Made by a program: the position numbers and the translations under genes. A stretch of DNA of 64,000 nt from Candidatus Desulfobacula maris (GTDB lineage Bacteria; Desulfobacterota; Desulfobacteria; Desulfobacterales; Desulfobacteraceae), in the NCBI GenBank assembly GCA_014383445.1, contig JACNHV010000389.1:1-64000 (forward strand), given 5' to 3'. The notes under the pieces were generated by a model. It did not search any database. It saw only the letters and a program-made list of their open reading frames with translations, and was not told where the DNA came from. This document shows, one piece after another, positions 29,605-38,266 of the stretch; position 1 is the stretch's first letter; the number at the start of each line of letters is the position of its first letter.

Positions 29605-30753
29605 TCAGCAGCCAATATGTCTTGAAATTACAATGCGCTGAACTTCCGAGGTTCCTTCACCTATTTCCAAAAGTTTCTGATCCCTGTAAAATCTTTCCAC
29701 ATTGTATTCTTTCATGAGGCCATATCCGCCATGGATCTGGATGGCATGATCCGCCACCCTGGACATGACTTCAGAGCAATAGAGTTTGCCCATGGCAGCC
29801 TCTTTTTCAAAGGGCCGTTTATTGCTTTTCAGCCAGCAGGCTTTGTATAACAGATTTCTGGCGCACTCTATTTCCATGGCACTATCGGCCAGCTTAAATG
29901 CTATGGCCTGGAATTTTGAAATAGGCTGCCCAAACTGCTTTCTTTCTTTTGCATATTTCAAGGCAAGATCATAGGCTCCCTGGGCTCCGCCAAGTCCCAT
30001 GGCACCAATGGAAAGCCTTCCCCCGTCAAGGGTTGCCAGCATTTGATGGAACCCGTCGCCTTTTTTCCCCAGGATATTTTCTTTGGGGACTCTGACGTCA
30101 TCAAAATAGAGTTCTGCCGTGTTGGAGGATCGCCACATCATTTTTTTGTGCATGGGCACAGCTTTAAATCCCTTTGTGCCTGCTTCAACAAGGATACAGG
30201 AATATTCTGGTTTGCCATTGTCTCTTGTGCCCGTGATGGCCTGGACCGTTACGCCCATGGTCAATTCACAGGCAGCATTAGTGATGAATATTTTTGAGCC
30301 GTTAATGACCCATTCATCTTTCTCCAGAACAGCCGTTGTTTTGCTGCCGCCTGCATCAGATCCGGCCGTGGGTTCTGTGAGTCCAAATCCCCAAAGGCCT
30401 TCACCTGAACAAAGTCTGGGCAGGTATTTTTGTTTTTGATCTTCTGTACCAAAATAGTAGATCGGGCCTATGCCAAGGGAATTTCCTGCTGCAATGGTGG
30501 CAGCCTGGGATCCGTCAATCCTGGCAATTTCTTCAACGCCGATAATGTATGAAATATAATCCATTTCCTGGCCGCCATATTTTTCTGAAACAAACATGCC
30601 GAAAAGACCTATTTCTCCCATTTTTTTTGTTAGCGCTGCAGAAAATTCTTCTTTTTCATCAAGATCTCCTGCAATGGGTGCGATCTCTTTTTGTGCAAAT
30701 TTTCTGACTTCCTTACGGATCATTTCCTGTTCTTTGGTAAGGTCAAAATCCAC
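29605..30753 (-). CDS. Acyl-CoA dehydrogenase
   Basis: GFGLTEPTAGSDAGG, ATLDGGRLSIGAMGLGGAQGAYDLALKYAKERKQFGQPI, QIHGGYGLMKEYNVERFYRDQKLLEIGEGTSEVQ. Confidence 0.95.
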   Translation of the reverse strand: MDFDLTKEQEMIRKEVRKFAQKEIAPIAGDLDEKEEFSAALTKKMGEIGLFGMFVSEKYGGQEMDYISYIIGVEEIARIDGSQAATIAAGNSLGIGPIYYFGTEDQKQKYLPRLCSGEGLWGFGLTEPTAGSDAGGSKTTAVLEKDEWVINGSKIFITNAACELTMGVTVQAITGTRDNGKPEYSCILVEAGTKGFKAVPMHKKMMWRSSNTAELYFDDVRVPKENILGKKGDGFHQMLATLDGGRLSIGAMGLGGAQGAYDLALKYAKERKQFGQPISKFQAIAFKLADSAMEIECARNLLYKACWLKSNKRPFEKEAAMGKLYCSEVMSRVADHAIQIHGGYGLMKEYNVERFYRDQKLLEIGEGTSEVQRIVISRHIGC

Positions 30754-30836
30754 CCCGCACCTCCTTATGTATTATACGTTATTTTGTTTTTGCTTATGGT
30801 TTTTTAACACTAAAAGTACTCGACAATTTAAAAAAC

Positions 30837-30853
30837 TGATCGAGCGCTCAGTC
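30837..30853. promoter_or_regulatory. Putative TetR operator 1
   Basis: TGATCGAGCGCTCAGTC; inverted near-identical copy at 31034-31050. Confidence 0.75.
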
Positions 30854-31033
30854 TATATTTAAGATACTATATTTAAAGAGATTATTTTGTCAAATGCTTT
30901 TTTGATTGATTGTCAAAATTTCATTGATTATTCGGAATATTACTCCTGATTTTCATGGTAGAGCCATATGTGTTTTTAAATTTTGAAAGAATATTTTCTT
31001 GACAAGCTATTGAATAAATGTAAAAAAAACTAT

Positions 31034-31050
31034 GACTGAGCGCTCGTTCA
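31034..31050. promoter_or_regulatory. Putative TetR operator 2
   Basis: GACTGAGCGCTCGTTCA, one mismatch from the reverse complement of operator 1. Confidence 0.75.
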
Positions 31051-31094
31051 AATTTTATTAACAGCAATCTTATTACAGGGAAGGGAGCGATCAT

Positions 31095-31745
31095 TTGGGA
31101 AAAATTATAAAATCCAAAATGCTGATATCTGATGCAGAAGTCCCGACACAAATAAAGAATCCTGAACTGGTTCGGGAAAGAAGGCGCCAGATTATCGATT
31201 CTACTGTAAAGCTTTTTATTGAACACGGATATCACAAGACCACAACAAGGATGATTGCAAAGGCTTCCAATTTTTCCATTGGTTCGTTATACGAATATGT
31301 CAGTTCTAAAGAGGATCTCTTATATCTGGTATGCAAAACCATTCATGAGGAAGTCCAGGATGCCGTTGAAAAAGCCTTGTTAAATACAGACAAAGATAAA
31401 GAAAGAATTGCCCAGGTTATTCGTCAATATTTTTATGTATGCGATCGGATGGCAGATCATATTCTTCTCATGTATCAGGTCACACAATTTTTGCCGGAAA
31501 AATGGAAAAATGATGTTCTTTTGAATGAGTTGAATATCACAGATATTTTTATCAATGCTTTGTCTTCTTTGTCCGGGAAAAACAGTTTTCCTTTGCTGGA
31601 TGGTAAAATATTGAATCTGGTGGGTCACAATATTTCAATTCTGGGTCAGATGTGGGCCTTTCGAAGGTGGCATGTTCAAAAAAAATTTACCATTGAGGAA
31701 TATATTAAAATTCAAACCGATTTTATCCTTGGACTCATATTTTAA
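31095..31745 (+). CDS. TetR/AcrR-family regulator
   Basis: RRRQIIDSTVKLFIEHGYHKTTTRMIAKASNFSIGSLYEYVSSKEDLLYLV. Confidence 0.92.
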   Translation: MGKIIKSKMLISDAEVPTQIKNPELVRERRRQIIDSTVKLFIEHGYHKTTTRMIAKASNFSIGSLYEYVSSKEDLLYLVCKTIHEEVQDAVEKALLNTDKDKERIAQVIRQYFYVCDRMADHILLMYQVTQFLPEKWKNDVLLNELNITDIFINALSSLSGKNSFPLLDGKILNLVGHNISILGQMWAFRRWHVQKKFTIEEYIKIQTDFILGLIF

Positions 31746-31772
31746 TAAAACGGGATCAATAAAAAAGGATCA

Positions 31773-34700
31773 ATGATGAGTATGGAAATCCAAAGTTATA
31801 CCCCCAGGCATTCTATTAAGGTTGTTACTGCAACATCGCTTTTTGACGGTCATGATGCTGCCATAAATATAATGAGAAGAATTTTGCAGGATACGGGCGC
31901 GGAAGTGATCCATATCGGCCATAACAGGTCTGCGCATGAAGTCGTGGATGCTGCCATTGAAGAGGATGCCCAGGGCATTGCAGTATCCAGCTACCAGGGC
32001 GGGCATCTTGAATATTTTAAATATATGGTGGATCTTTTAAAAGAAAAAGGAGCTCCCCATATTAAGATTTTTGGCGGAGGAGGAGGGGTTATCATTCCTC
32101 TGGAAATGGATGAACTGCATGCCTATGGTGTGACAAGAATCTATTCTCCTGAAGATGGTTCAAAAATGGGGCTTCAGGGCATGATCAATGATATGATGGT
32201 TGCCATGGATGTGCCTTGTGTTGATTATGAGGCACTTGATTATGAAAATTTGACTATTGCTAATAAATATGTGACAGCAAATTTTATTTCTGCGGTCCAG
32301 GAAGCCAAAGCCAATGACAGGGAAGCCTTTGACAAAATTATTTTAAATATTAATAAGCTTGCAGATAAAAAAGATATTCCGGTTATCGGACTAACGGGAA
32401 CGGGTGGGGCTGGAAAGTCCTCTTTAACAGATGAATTGATTATCAGGATTTTAAGGGATCTTACAGAGGTCAATATTGCCATTATCTCCTGTGATCCCTC
32501 CAGACGGAAAACCGGCGGTGCCCTTTTAGGGGACAGGATCAGGATGAATTCCATAGAAACAGGCCGGGTTTATATGCGGTCCATGGCCACAAGACGGTCC
32601 CAGACAGAGCTTCCCGAGGCCCTGCCTGATGCCATCGCCGTGGTCAAGGCAGCAGGTTATGATATGGTGATTGTTGAAACCGCGGGTATCGGCCAGGGAG
32701 ATTCAAGGGTGGTTGATCTTGTGGATATGTCCGTATATGTCATGACGGCAGAATTTGGCGCCCCTTCCCAGCTGGAAAAAATAGACATGCTGGATTACGC
32801 TGATATTGTCGTGGTGAACAAGTATGAGAAAAAAGGCAGCGAAGATGCCATAAGGGATGTCAGAAAACAGGTTCAGAGAAATCGTAAGGCCTGGGATATC
32901 GACCCAAAGAGCCTGCCCGTATACGGAACCATTGCCTCAAAATTTAATGATGACGGGATAACAGCTTTTTATCATGGTCTTTTAGACCTTATTTTTGAAA
33001 AGAAAAATATTAAATTTGAATCTACTATTGCCCGGACAGGCATAAAAGAATCTTCTTCAAAAACCATTATTATTCCGGGAGAAAAAACCCGATACCTTGC
33101 TGAGATTGCCGATTCAGTAAGACAATACCATATAACCACAAAAGATCAGGCAAAAGCCATAAGAAACCGATGGCATTTGATTGAGGCTTTAAAAACCATG
33201 GAAGACAAAGGGATTGACCAATTGCCCGAAGCCCTGGAGAAATTCAGGCAGGCTGTTGTTGATGCAAAGTCCCTTGTTGAGGATGAGACAGATAAGACCA
33301 TCAATGAATTCAATACCTGCAAAAATATGTTTGAAAAGGATGAACTGGTGTATTACGTGCGGGATAAGGAATTTAAACTCCCCTTATACAGCGAATCATT
33401 GTCCCATTCCAGAATTCCTAAAATTTCCCTGCCACAATTCATAGATCCGGGAGAGCAGTATACATGGATGAGAAAAGAAAATTTTGCGGGAAATTTCCCC
33501 TATACTGCAGGGGTTTTCCCTTTAAAAAGGGCTGATGAAGATCCCACCCGCATGTTTGCCGGAGAGGGTGGTCCCAGTGATACCAACAGGCGGTTCAAAC
33601 TTTTGTCCCAAAGCTATCCTGGCAAACGACTTTCCACGGCCTTTGATTCAGTTACCCTTTACGGATTTGACCCGGACACCCGGCCGGATATTTATGGCAA
33701 AATCGGAACCTCGGGTGTGAGCATCTGTACTCTGGATGATGTCAAAACCCTTTATGACGGGTTTGATCTGTGTGCTCCCAATACTTCAGTATCCATGACC
33801 ATTAATGGTCCGGCCCCCATGATGCTGGCCATGTTTATGAACACGGCCATTGACCAGCAGATGGAAAAATTTAAAGAGGAAAAAAGCCGGGAACCATCCG
33901 AAGATGAGGCAGCAACAATTCGACAATTTGCCCTGTCCAATGTAAGGGGAACGGTCCAGGCTGATATTTTAAAGGAAGACCAGGGACAGAATACCTGTAT
34001 TTTTTCCATTGAGTTTGCCCTGAAAATGATGGGGGATATCCAGCAGTACTTTATAGATCATCAGGTCAAAAATTTTTATTCTGTTTCCATTTCAGGATAT
34101 CATATTGCAGAAGCCGGTGCCAATCCAATCACCCAGCTTGCCTTAACCCTGGCAAACGGGTTTACCTATGTGGAGTATTATCTTTCCCGGGGTATGGATA
34201 TCAATAGTTTTGCCCCCTCTCTTTCCTTTTTCTTTTCCAATGGTATGGATCCTGAATATACAGTGATAGGAAGAGTGGCCAGACGGATCTGGGCAGTGGC
34301 CATGAAATATAAATACAAGGGAAATGAAAAATCTCAGAAACTTAAATACCATATCCAGACTTCGGGCAGATCCCTGCACAGCCAGGATATCCAGTTCAAT
34401 GATATCAGAACAACCCTCCAGGGATTGTGCGCTATTTATGATAATTGTAACAGCCTTCATACAAATGCCTTTGATGAAGCCATAACAACCCCTTCTGCAG
34501 AATCCGTGCGGCGGGCTCTGGCCATCCAGTTGATTGTCAACAGGGAATGGGGACTGGCCAGGAATGAAAATCCTTTGCAGGGCAGTTTTATTGTGGATGA
34601 ACTCACTGATCTTGTGGAGGAAGCTGTCCTTATTGAATTTGAAAGAATCACGGAAAGGGGCGGTGTGCTGGGAGCCATGGAAACCGGTTACCAGAGAGGC

Positions 34701-35051
34701 AAGATCCAGGATGAGTCTATCTATTATGAATATCTGAAACATTCAGGCATATATCCCATTATCGGTGTGAATACCTTTGAAGACCCTGATGCAGATTACG
34801 CGGAAATGGCAAACCATCTGGAGCTTGCAAGGGCAACAGATGAACAGAAAGATGCCCAGCTTGAAAGATTGAAGGGTTTTAAAGATAGACATGGGGACAA
34901 TTCCAGTGTGGAAATTGAAAAATTAAAGCAGGCAGCATTAAATAATGAAAATATGTTTGAAAGATTAATGGAGACGGTCAAGGTTTGCAGTCTGGGAACC
35001 ATTACTCATGCTTTGTATGAGGTAGGTGGAAAATACAGACGGAATATGTAA
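31773..35051 (+). CDS. icmF: Fused acyl-CoA mutase: B12 domain, MeaI-type GTPase and mutase domain (IcmF-type)
   Basis: SLFDGHDAAINIMRRILQDTGAEVIHIG; Walker A GLTGTGGAGKSSLTDEL; mutase STAFDSVTLYGFDPDTRPDIYGKIG, TSGRSLHSQ, SLHTNAFDEAITTPSAESVR. Confidence 0.93.
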   Translation: MMSMEIQSYTPRHSIKVVTATSLFDGHDAAINIMRRILQDTGAEVIHIGHNRSAHEVVDAAIEEDAQGIAVSSYQGGHLEYFKYMVDLLKEKGAPHIKIFGGGGGVIIPLEMDELHAYGVTRIYSPEDGSKMGLQGMINDMMVAMDVPCVDYEALDYENLTIANKYVTANFISAVQEAKANDREAFDKIILNINKLADKKDIPVIGLTGTGGAGKSSLTDELIIRILRDLTEVNIAIISCDPSRRKTGGALLGDRIRMNSIETGRVYMRSMATRRSQTELPEALPDAIAVVKAAGYDMVIVETAGIGQGDSRVVDLVDMSVYVMTAEFGAPSQLEKIDMLDYADIVVVNKYEKKGSEDAIRDVRKQVQRNRKAWDIDPKSLPVYGTIASKFNDDGITAFYHGLLDLIFEKKNIKFESTIARTGIKESSSKTIIIPGEKTRYLAEIADSVRQYHITTKDQAKAIRNRWHLIEALKTMEDKGIDQLPEALEKFRQAVVDAKSLVEDETDKTINEFNTCKNMFEKDELVYYVRDKEFKLPLYSESLSHSRIPKISLPQFIDPGEQYTWMRKENFAGNFPYTAGVFPLKRADEDPTRMFAGEGGPSDTNRRFKLLSQSYPGKRLSTAFDSVTLYGFDPDTRPDIYGKIGTSGVSICTLDDVKTLYDGFDLCAPNTSVSMTINGPAPMMLAMFMNTAIDQQMEKFKEEKSREPSEDEAATIRQFALSNVRGTVQADILKEDQGQNTCIFSIEFALKMMGDIQQYFIDHQVKNFYSVSISGYHIAEAGANPITQLALTLANGFTYVEYYLSRGMDINSFAPSLSFFFSNGMDPEYTVIGRVARRIWAVAMKYKYKGNEKSQKLKYHIQTSGRSLHSQDIQFNDIRTTLQGLCAIYDNCNSLHTNAFDEAITTPSAESVRRALAIQLIVNREWGLARNENPLQGSFIVDELTDLVEEAVLIEFERITERGGVLGAMETGYQRGKIQDESIYYEYLKHSGIYPIIGVNTFEDPDADYAEMANHLELARATDEQKDAQLERLKGFKDRHGDNSSVEIEKLKQAALNNENMFERLMETVKVCSLGTITHALYEVGGKYRRNM

Positions 35052-35069
35052 AGAATTACAAGAAAGATT

Positions 35070-35140
35070 GTTTTAGGTTTTAAGTTTTAGGATTTAAGGT
35101 TTAGGTTTAAACTTAAAACGTAAATCCTAAAACGTAAATC
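35070..35140. repeat. Heptamer tandem repeats in inverted arrangement (locus B)
   Basis: GTTTTAG GTTTTAA GTTTTAG GATTTAA GGTTTAG GTTTAAA then TTAAAAC GTAAATC CTAAAAC GTAAATC. Confidence 0.92.
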
Positions 35141-35141
35141 A

Positions 35142-35170
35142 GTGCCTGAACAAGGTTTTCGTTCAGGCAC
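35142..35170. terminator. Perfect 10-bp hairpin between icmF and the thiolase gene (terminator or leader structure)
   Basis: GTGCCTGAAC-aaggttttc-GTTCAGGCAC. Confidence 0.6.
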
Positions 35171-35195
35171 AAGCTAAACAGATAAGGAGATATTT

Positions 35196-36371
35196 ATGAA
35201 TAAGGCAGTAATCGTCAGTGCCACACGCACTCCCTTGGGCAGTTTTGGCGGAACCTTAAGCAAAATCGGTGCAACAGATCTTGGGGCCCATGTGATAAGA
35301 GAGGCCATTACAAGGGCGGGCATTGATGATAATCAAATTAATGAGTGTATCATGGGCATGGTCCTGCCCTGTGGATATGGTCAGAATCCGGGAAAACTTG
35401 CTGCAGTTAAGGCAGGGCTCCCCTGGGAAGTTGAATCCATTACAATAAATAAAGTCTGTGGTTCCTCGTTAAAAGCAGTGATGCTGGCTGCCCAGGCCAT
35501 CCAGTGCGGGGATGCCGAGGTGGTGGTTGCAGGCGGCATGGAAAATATGAGCATGGCACCATATTATATGGACAAGGCCCGCTTTGGGTTTCGCATGGGA
35601 CCTGGAAAAATTGAAGACCATATGGTCCATGACGGACTCTGGGATGTGATCAATGATTTTCACATGGGCATGTCCAATGAACTTTCTTCTGAAAAATGGG
35701 ATATATCAAGACAGGTTCAGGACGAGTTTGCTGCCCAGTCTTATAAAAGAGCCAATGCATCTGTTGCCCAGGGCCGGTTTAAAGATGAAATCGTGCCTGT
35801 GGAAATCCCCCAGAGAAAAGGTGATCCCGTAATTTTTGATACAGATGAATGCTGCAAAGAGACAAAACTTGAATTTCTTTCAAAGATGAAACCCGCCTTT
35901 AAAAAAGATGGTGTGGGAACTGCCGGGAACGCGTCCATTATCAGTGATGGTGCATCAGCTTTAGTTATCATGAGTGAAAAAAAAGCAAAGGAACTGGGGT
36001 GCAGGATCATGGCCACCATCGGTTCACAGGGTTCTTATGGCATTGATATGAAATATGTGTTGATGGCTCCCATTTATGCCATACCCAAAGTGCTCAAAAA
36101 GCAGGGTCTTTCAATTTCAGATGTTGATCTGTTTGAAATCAATGAGGCTTTTTCAGGTAGTTCAGCCGGAATTAACAAGGTGCTGGATTTAGATCCTGAA
36201 CGAGTAAATGTCAACGGGGGCAGCGTTGCCCTGGGTCATCCCATCGGTGCAAGTGGGGCAAGGGTTTTGACCACATTATTATATGAAATGGAGAAACGGG
36301 ATGTAAATACGGGCCTTGCCTCTCTTTGCCTGGGTGGCGGAGAAGCTGTTGCCCTTGTAGTCAACAGATGA
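35196..36371 (+). CDS. Acetyl-CoA C-acetyltransferase (thiolase)
   Basis: NKVCGSSLKAVMLAAQAIQCGDAEVVVAGGMENMS, NVNGGSVALGHPIGASGAR, SLCLGGGEAVALVV. Confidence 0.96.
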   Translation: MNKAVIVSATRTPLGSFGGTLSKIGATDLGAHVIREAITRAGIDDNQINECIMGMVLPCGYGQNPGKLAAVKAGLPWEVESITINKVCGSSLKAVMLAAQAIQCGDAEVVVAGGMENMSMAPYYMDKARFGFRMGPGKIEDHMVHDGLWDVINDFHMGMSNELSSEKWDISRQVQDEFAAQSYKRANASVAQGRFKDEIVPVEIPQRKGDPVIFDTDECCKETKLEFLSKMKPAFKKDGVGTAGNASIISDGASALVIMSEKKAKELGCRIMATIGSQGSYGIDMKYVLMAPIYAIPKVLKKQGLSISDVDLFEINEAFSGSSAGINKVLDLDPERVNVNGGSVALGHPIGASGARVLTTLLYEMEKRDVNTGLASLCLGGGEAVALVVNR

Positions 36372-36390
36372 TTTAAAAAACAATTGTTTA

Positions 36391-36462
36391 CCATGAAGAA
36401 CATGAAGATAATGAAGAAAAAATTTACTAAATTAACTTCATGTCCTTCATGCTCTTCATGGT
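36391..36462. repeat. Nonamer tandem repeats in inverted arrangement (locus C)
   Basis: CCATGAAGA ACATGAAGA TAATGAAGA ... CTTCATGTC CTTCATGCT CTTCATGGT. Confidence 0.92.
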
Positions 36463-36489
36463 GAAAATAAATAATATTAAGGAGGAATA

Positions 36490-37341
36490 ATGGAAGTCAA
36501 AAGATTTGGTGTTATTGGATCCGGCCAGATGGGAAACGGAATTGCACAGGTTGTTGCAGCCAGCGGCCTTGAAGTTGTGATGAGTGATATTAAACAAGAG
36601 TTTTGTGACAAAGGCATTGCCACCATTTCAAAAAACCTTGACAGAATGGTTAAAAAAGAAAAAATATCTGAGGATACAAAAAAGGAAATCCTTGGCAGAA
36701 TTACTACTACCACTGATTTAAAAGATATGGCATCTGTGGATTTTGTGGTTGAAGCTGCAGTGGAAAGAGAAGATTTAAAATTTAAAATTTTTGAAGATTT
36801 AGATAAAATATGCCCGCCCCAGGTTATATTGTCCACCAACACCTCTTCCATTCCCATTGGCAGAATTGCCGCCAGAACATCCAGGCCGGATAAAGTTATC
36901 GGCATGCATTTTATGAATCCTGTTCCTGTTATGAAACTTGTTGAAGTCATTAAAGGTCTTGCCACCTCGACGGAGACTTTTGATATTACATGGAAATTGT
37001 GTGAAGACTTTGGAAAAACTCCAGCACAAGCCAATGATTTCCCTGGCTTTATTGCCAACAGGATATTGATGCCCATGATCAATGAAGCAGTATTCTGCCT
37101 CTATCAGAGTGTGGGAAAACCCGAAGATATTGATACAGTGATGCGGCTGGGTGCCAACCATCCCATGGGTCCCCTTGCCCTGGCAGACCTGATAGGACTT
37201 GATACCTGCCTTGCCATTATGGAGACATTGTATGATGGGTTTAAAGATTCCAAATACAGAGCCTGCCCGCTTTTGAGAAAATATGTTGAAGCCGGCTGGC
37301 TGGGAAGAAAAACGGGTAAGGGGTTCTATGATTACAAATAA
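36490..37341 (+). CDS. 3-hydroxybutyryl-CoA dehydrogenase
   Basis: VIGSGQMGNGIAQVVAASGLEV, NTSSIPIGRIAARTSRPDKVIGMHFMNPVPVMKLVEVI, GFYDYK. Confidence 0.96.
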   Translation: MEVKRFGVIGSGQMGNGIAQVVAASGLEVVMSDIKQEFCDKGIATISKNLDRMVKKEKISEDTKKEILGRITTTTDLKDMASVDFVVEAAVEREDLKFKIFEDLDKICPPQVILSTNTSSIPIGRIAARTSRPDKVIGMHFMNPVPVMKLVEVIKGLATSTETFDITWKLCEDFGKTPAQANDFPGFIANRILMPMINEAVFCLYQSVGKPEDIDTVMRLGANHPMGPLALADLIGLDTCLAIMETLYDGFKDSKYRACPLLRKYVEAGWLGRKTGKGFYDYK

Positions 37342-37441
37342 TGATGATGAAACAAATGTAGTATGGCAGAACCACACCTGAAGCGGAGCAGCAATCATGG
37401 ATTGTCGGGTTACAAAAAAGACTTGGCAAACATCTTGCTGA

Positions 37442-37548
37442 TGGTCTCTGAGGGTATTAACTGATAAGGTTATTGAGCTTGATTATATTGATCCCGTTTC
37501 TCACGAAACTATTCGGCCGTTCATTCGATCCCAGATTTCCCGTGGTAT
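37442..37548 (+). pseudogene. Relic of an IS630-like transposase
   Basis: Frame from 37442 reads WSLRVLTDKVIELDYIDPVSHETIRPFIRSQISRGM, like the IS630 transposase DNA-binding region; stop just upstream, no full ORF. Confidence 0.5.
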
Positions 37549-37601
37549 GCATATTTCCTTTAATCAGTTATGGGGATAACTGATTACGTTAATACCACGG
37601 G
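37539..37601. repeat. Nested inverted repeats
   Basis: CCCGTGGTAT...TAATCAGTTA-tgggga-TAACTGATTA...ATACCACGGG. Confidence 0.85.
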
Positions 37602-37652
37602 TAGATCCTTCAGGCATAGCCTTCTGACGATTACCACGCCCACAATATCGGC

Positions 37653-38066
37653 TCAGGCTAATCGAGAAAGGTCACCTAACGAATACCCGTCCAAAAGATG
37701 CTCCATCTTTTTTTCAAACATTTTCCAAAAAATGAGTGAAAAACAAAATTTTTCGCGATGACAATGTTCTTTTTCTCCGCTGTTCACGCAGCCGGCTATT
37801 TGGACAGGGCCTTCTAAGGCGCGGAAAATATCTCCAACGCTCAACCGGTCTGGTTCATCGGAGAGCATATAGCCGAGGCCGAAAGGGCCGTCTTCAATTT
37901 TGATTAGCCCGTTATTATACAACAGGAAAAGCAGTTGTTCCAGAACCTGCAAAGGTATGCTTTGGTGCTGGGAGATTTGCTTGGCCGCAATAGGCCCCTC
38001 TCCATAATTGCAGGCCAACTCGTAAGCCGCGCGCAGGCCGTAATTTCCCTTTGATGATATTCTCAA
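37653..38066 (-). CDS. Rrf2-family regulator with Cys cluster
   Basis: MRISSKGNYGLRAAYELACNYGEGPIAAKQISQHQSIPLQVLEQLL; CVNSGEKEHCHREKFC. Confidence 0.9.
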   Translation of the reverse strand: MRISSKGNYGLRAAYELACNYGEGPIAAKQISQHQSIPLQVLEQLLFLLYNNGLIKIEDGPFGLGYMLSDEPDRLSVGDIFRALEGPVQIAGCVNSGEKEHCHREKFCFSLIFWKMFEKKMEHLLDGYSLGDLSRLA

Positions 38067-38266
38067 AACGGGTCTCCCTTTTATATAATATTCAAATTAT
38101 AAATAGCATGATCTTGAGACAAAAGAAAAGCCCAGTGTCCGGTATTTTTTGAAAAGTGTCCTGAAAAATTTAAGGCCCCATTGTTCCGGCTGGCAATTCT
38201 GAAAAATGGGTGAGTTTTCGTTCAAACACTAATTAGAATGCACACGACTCCAACAGTTTTGACACC

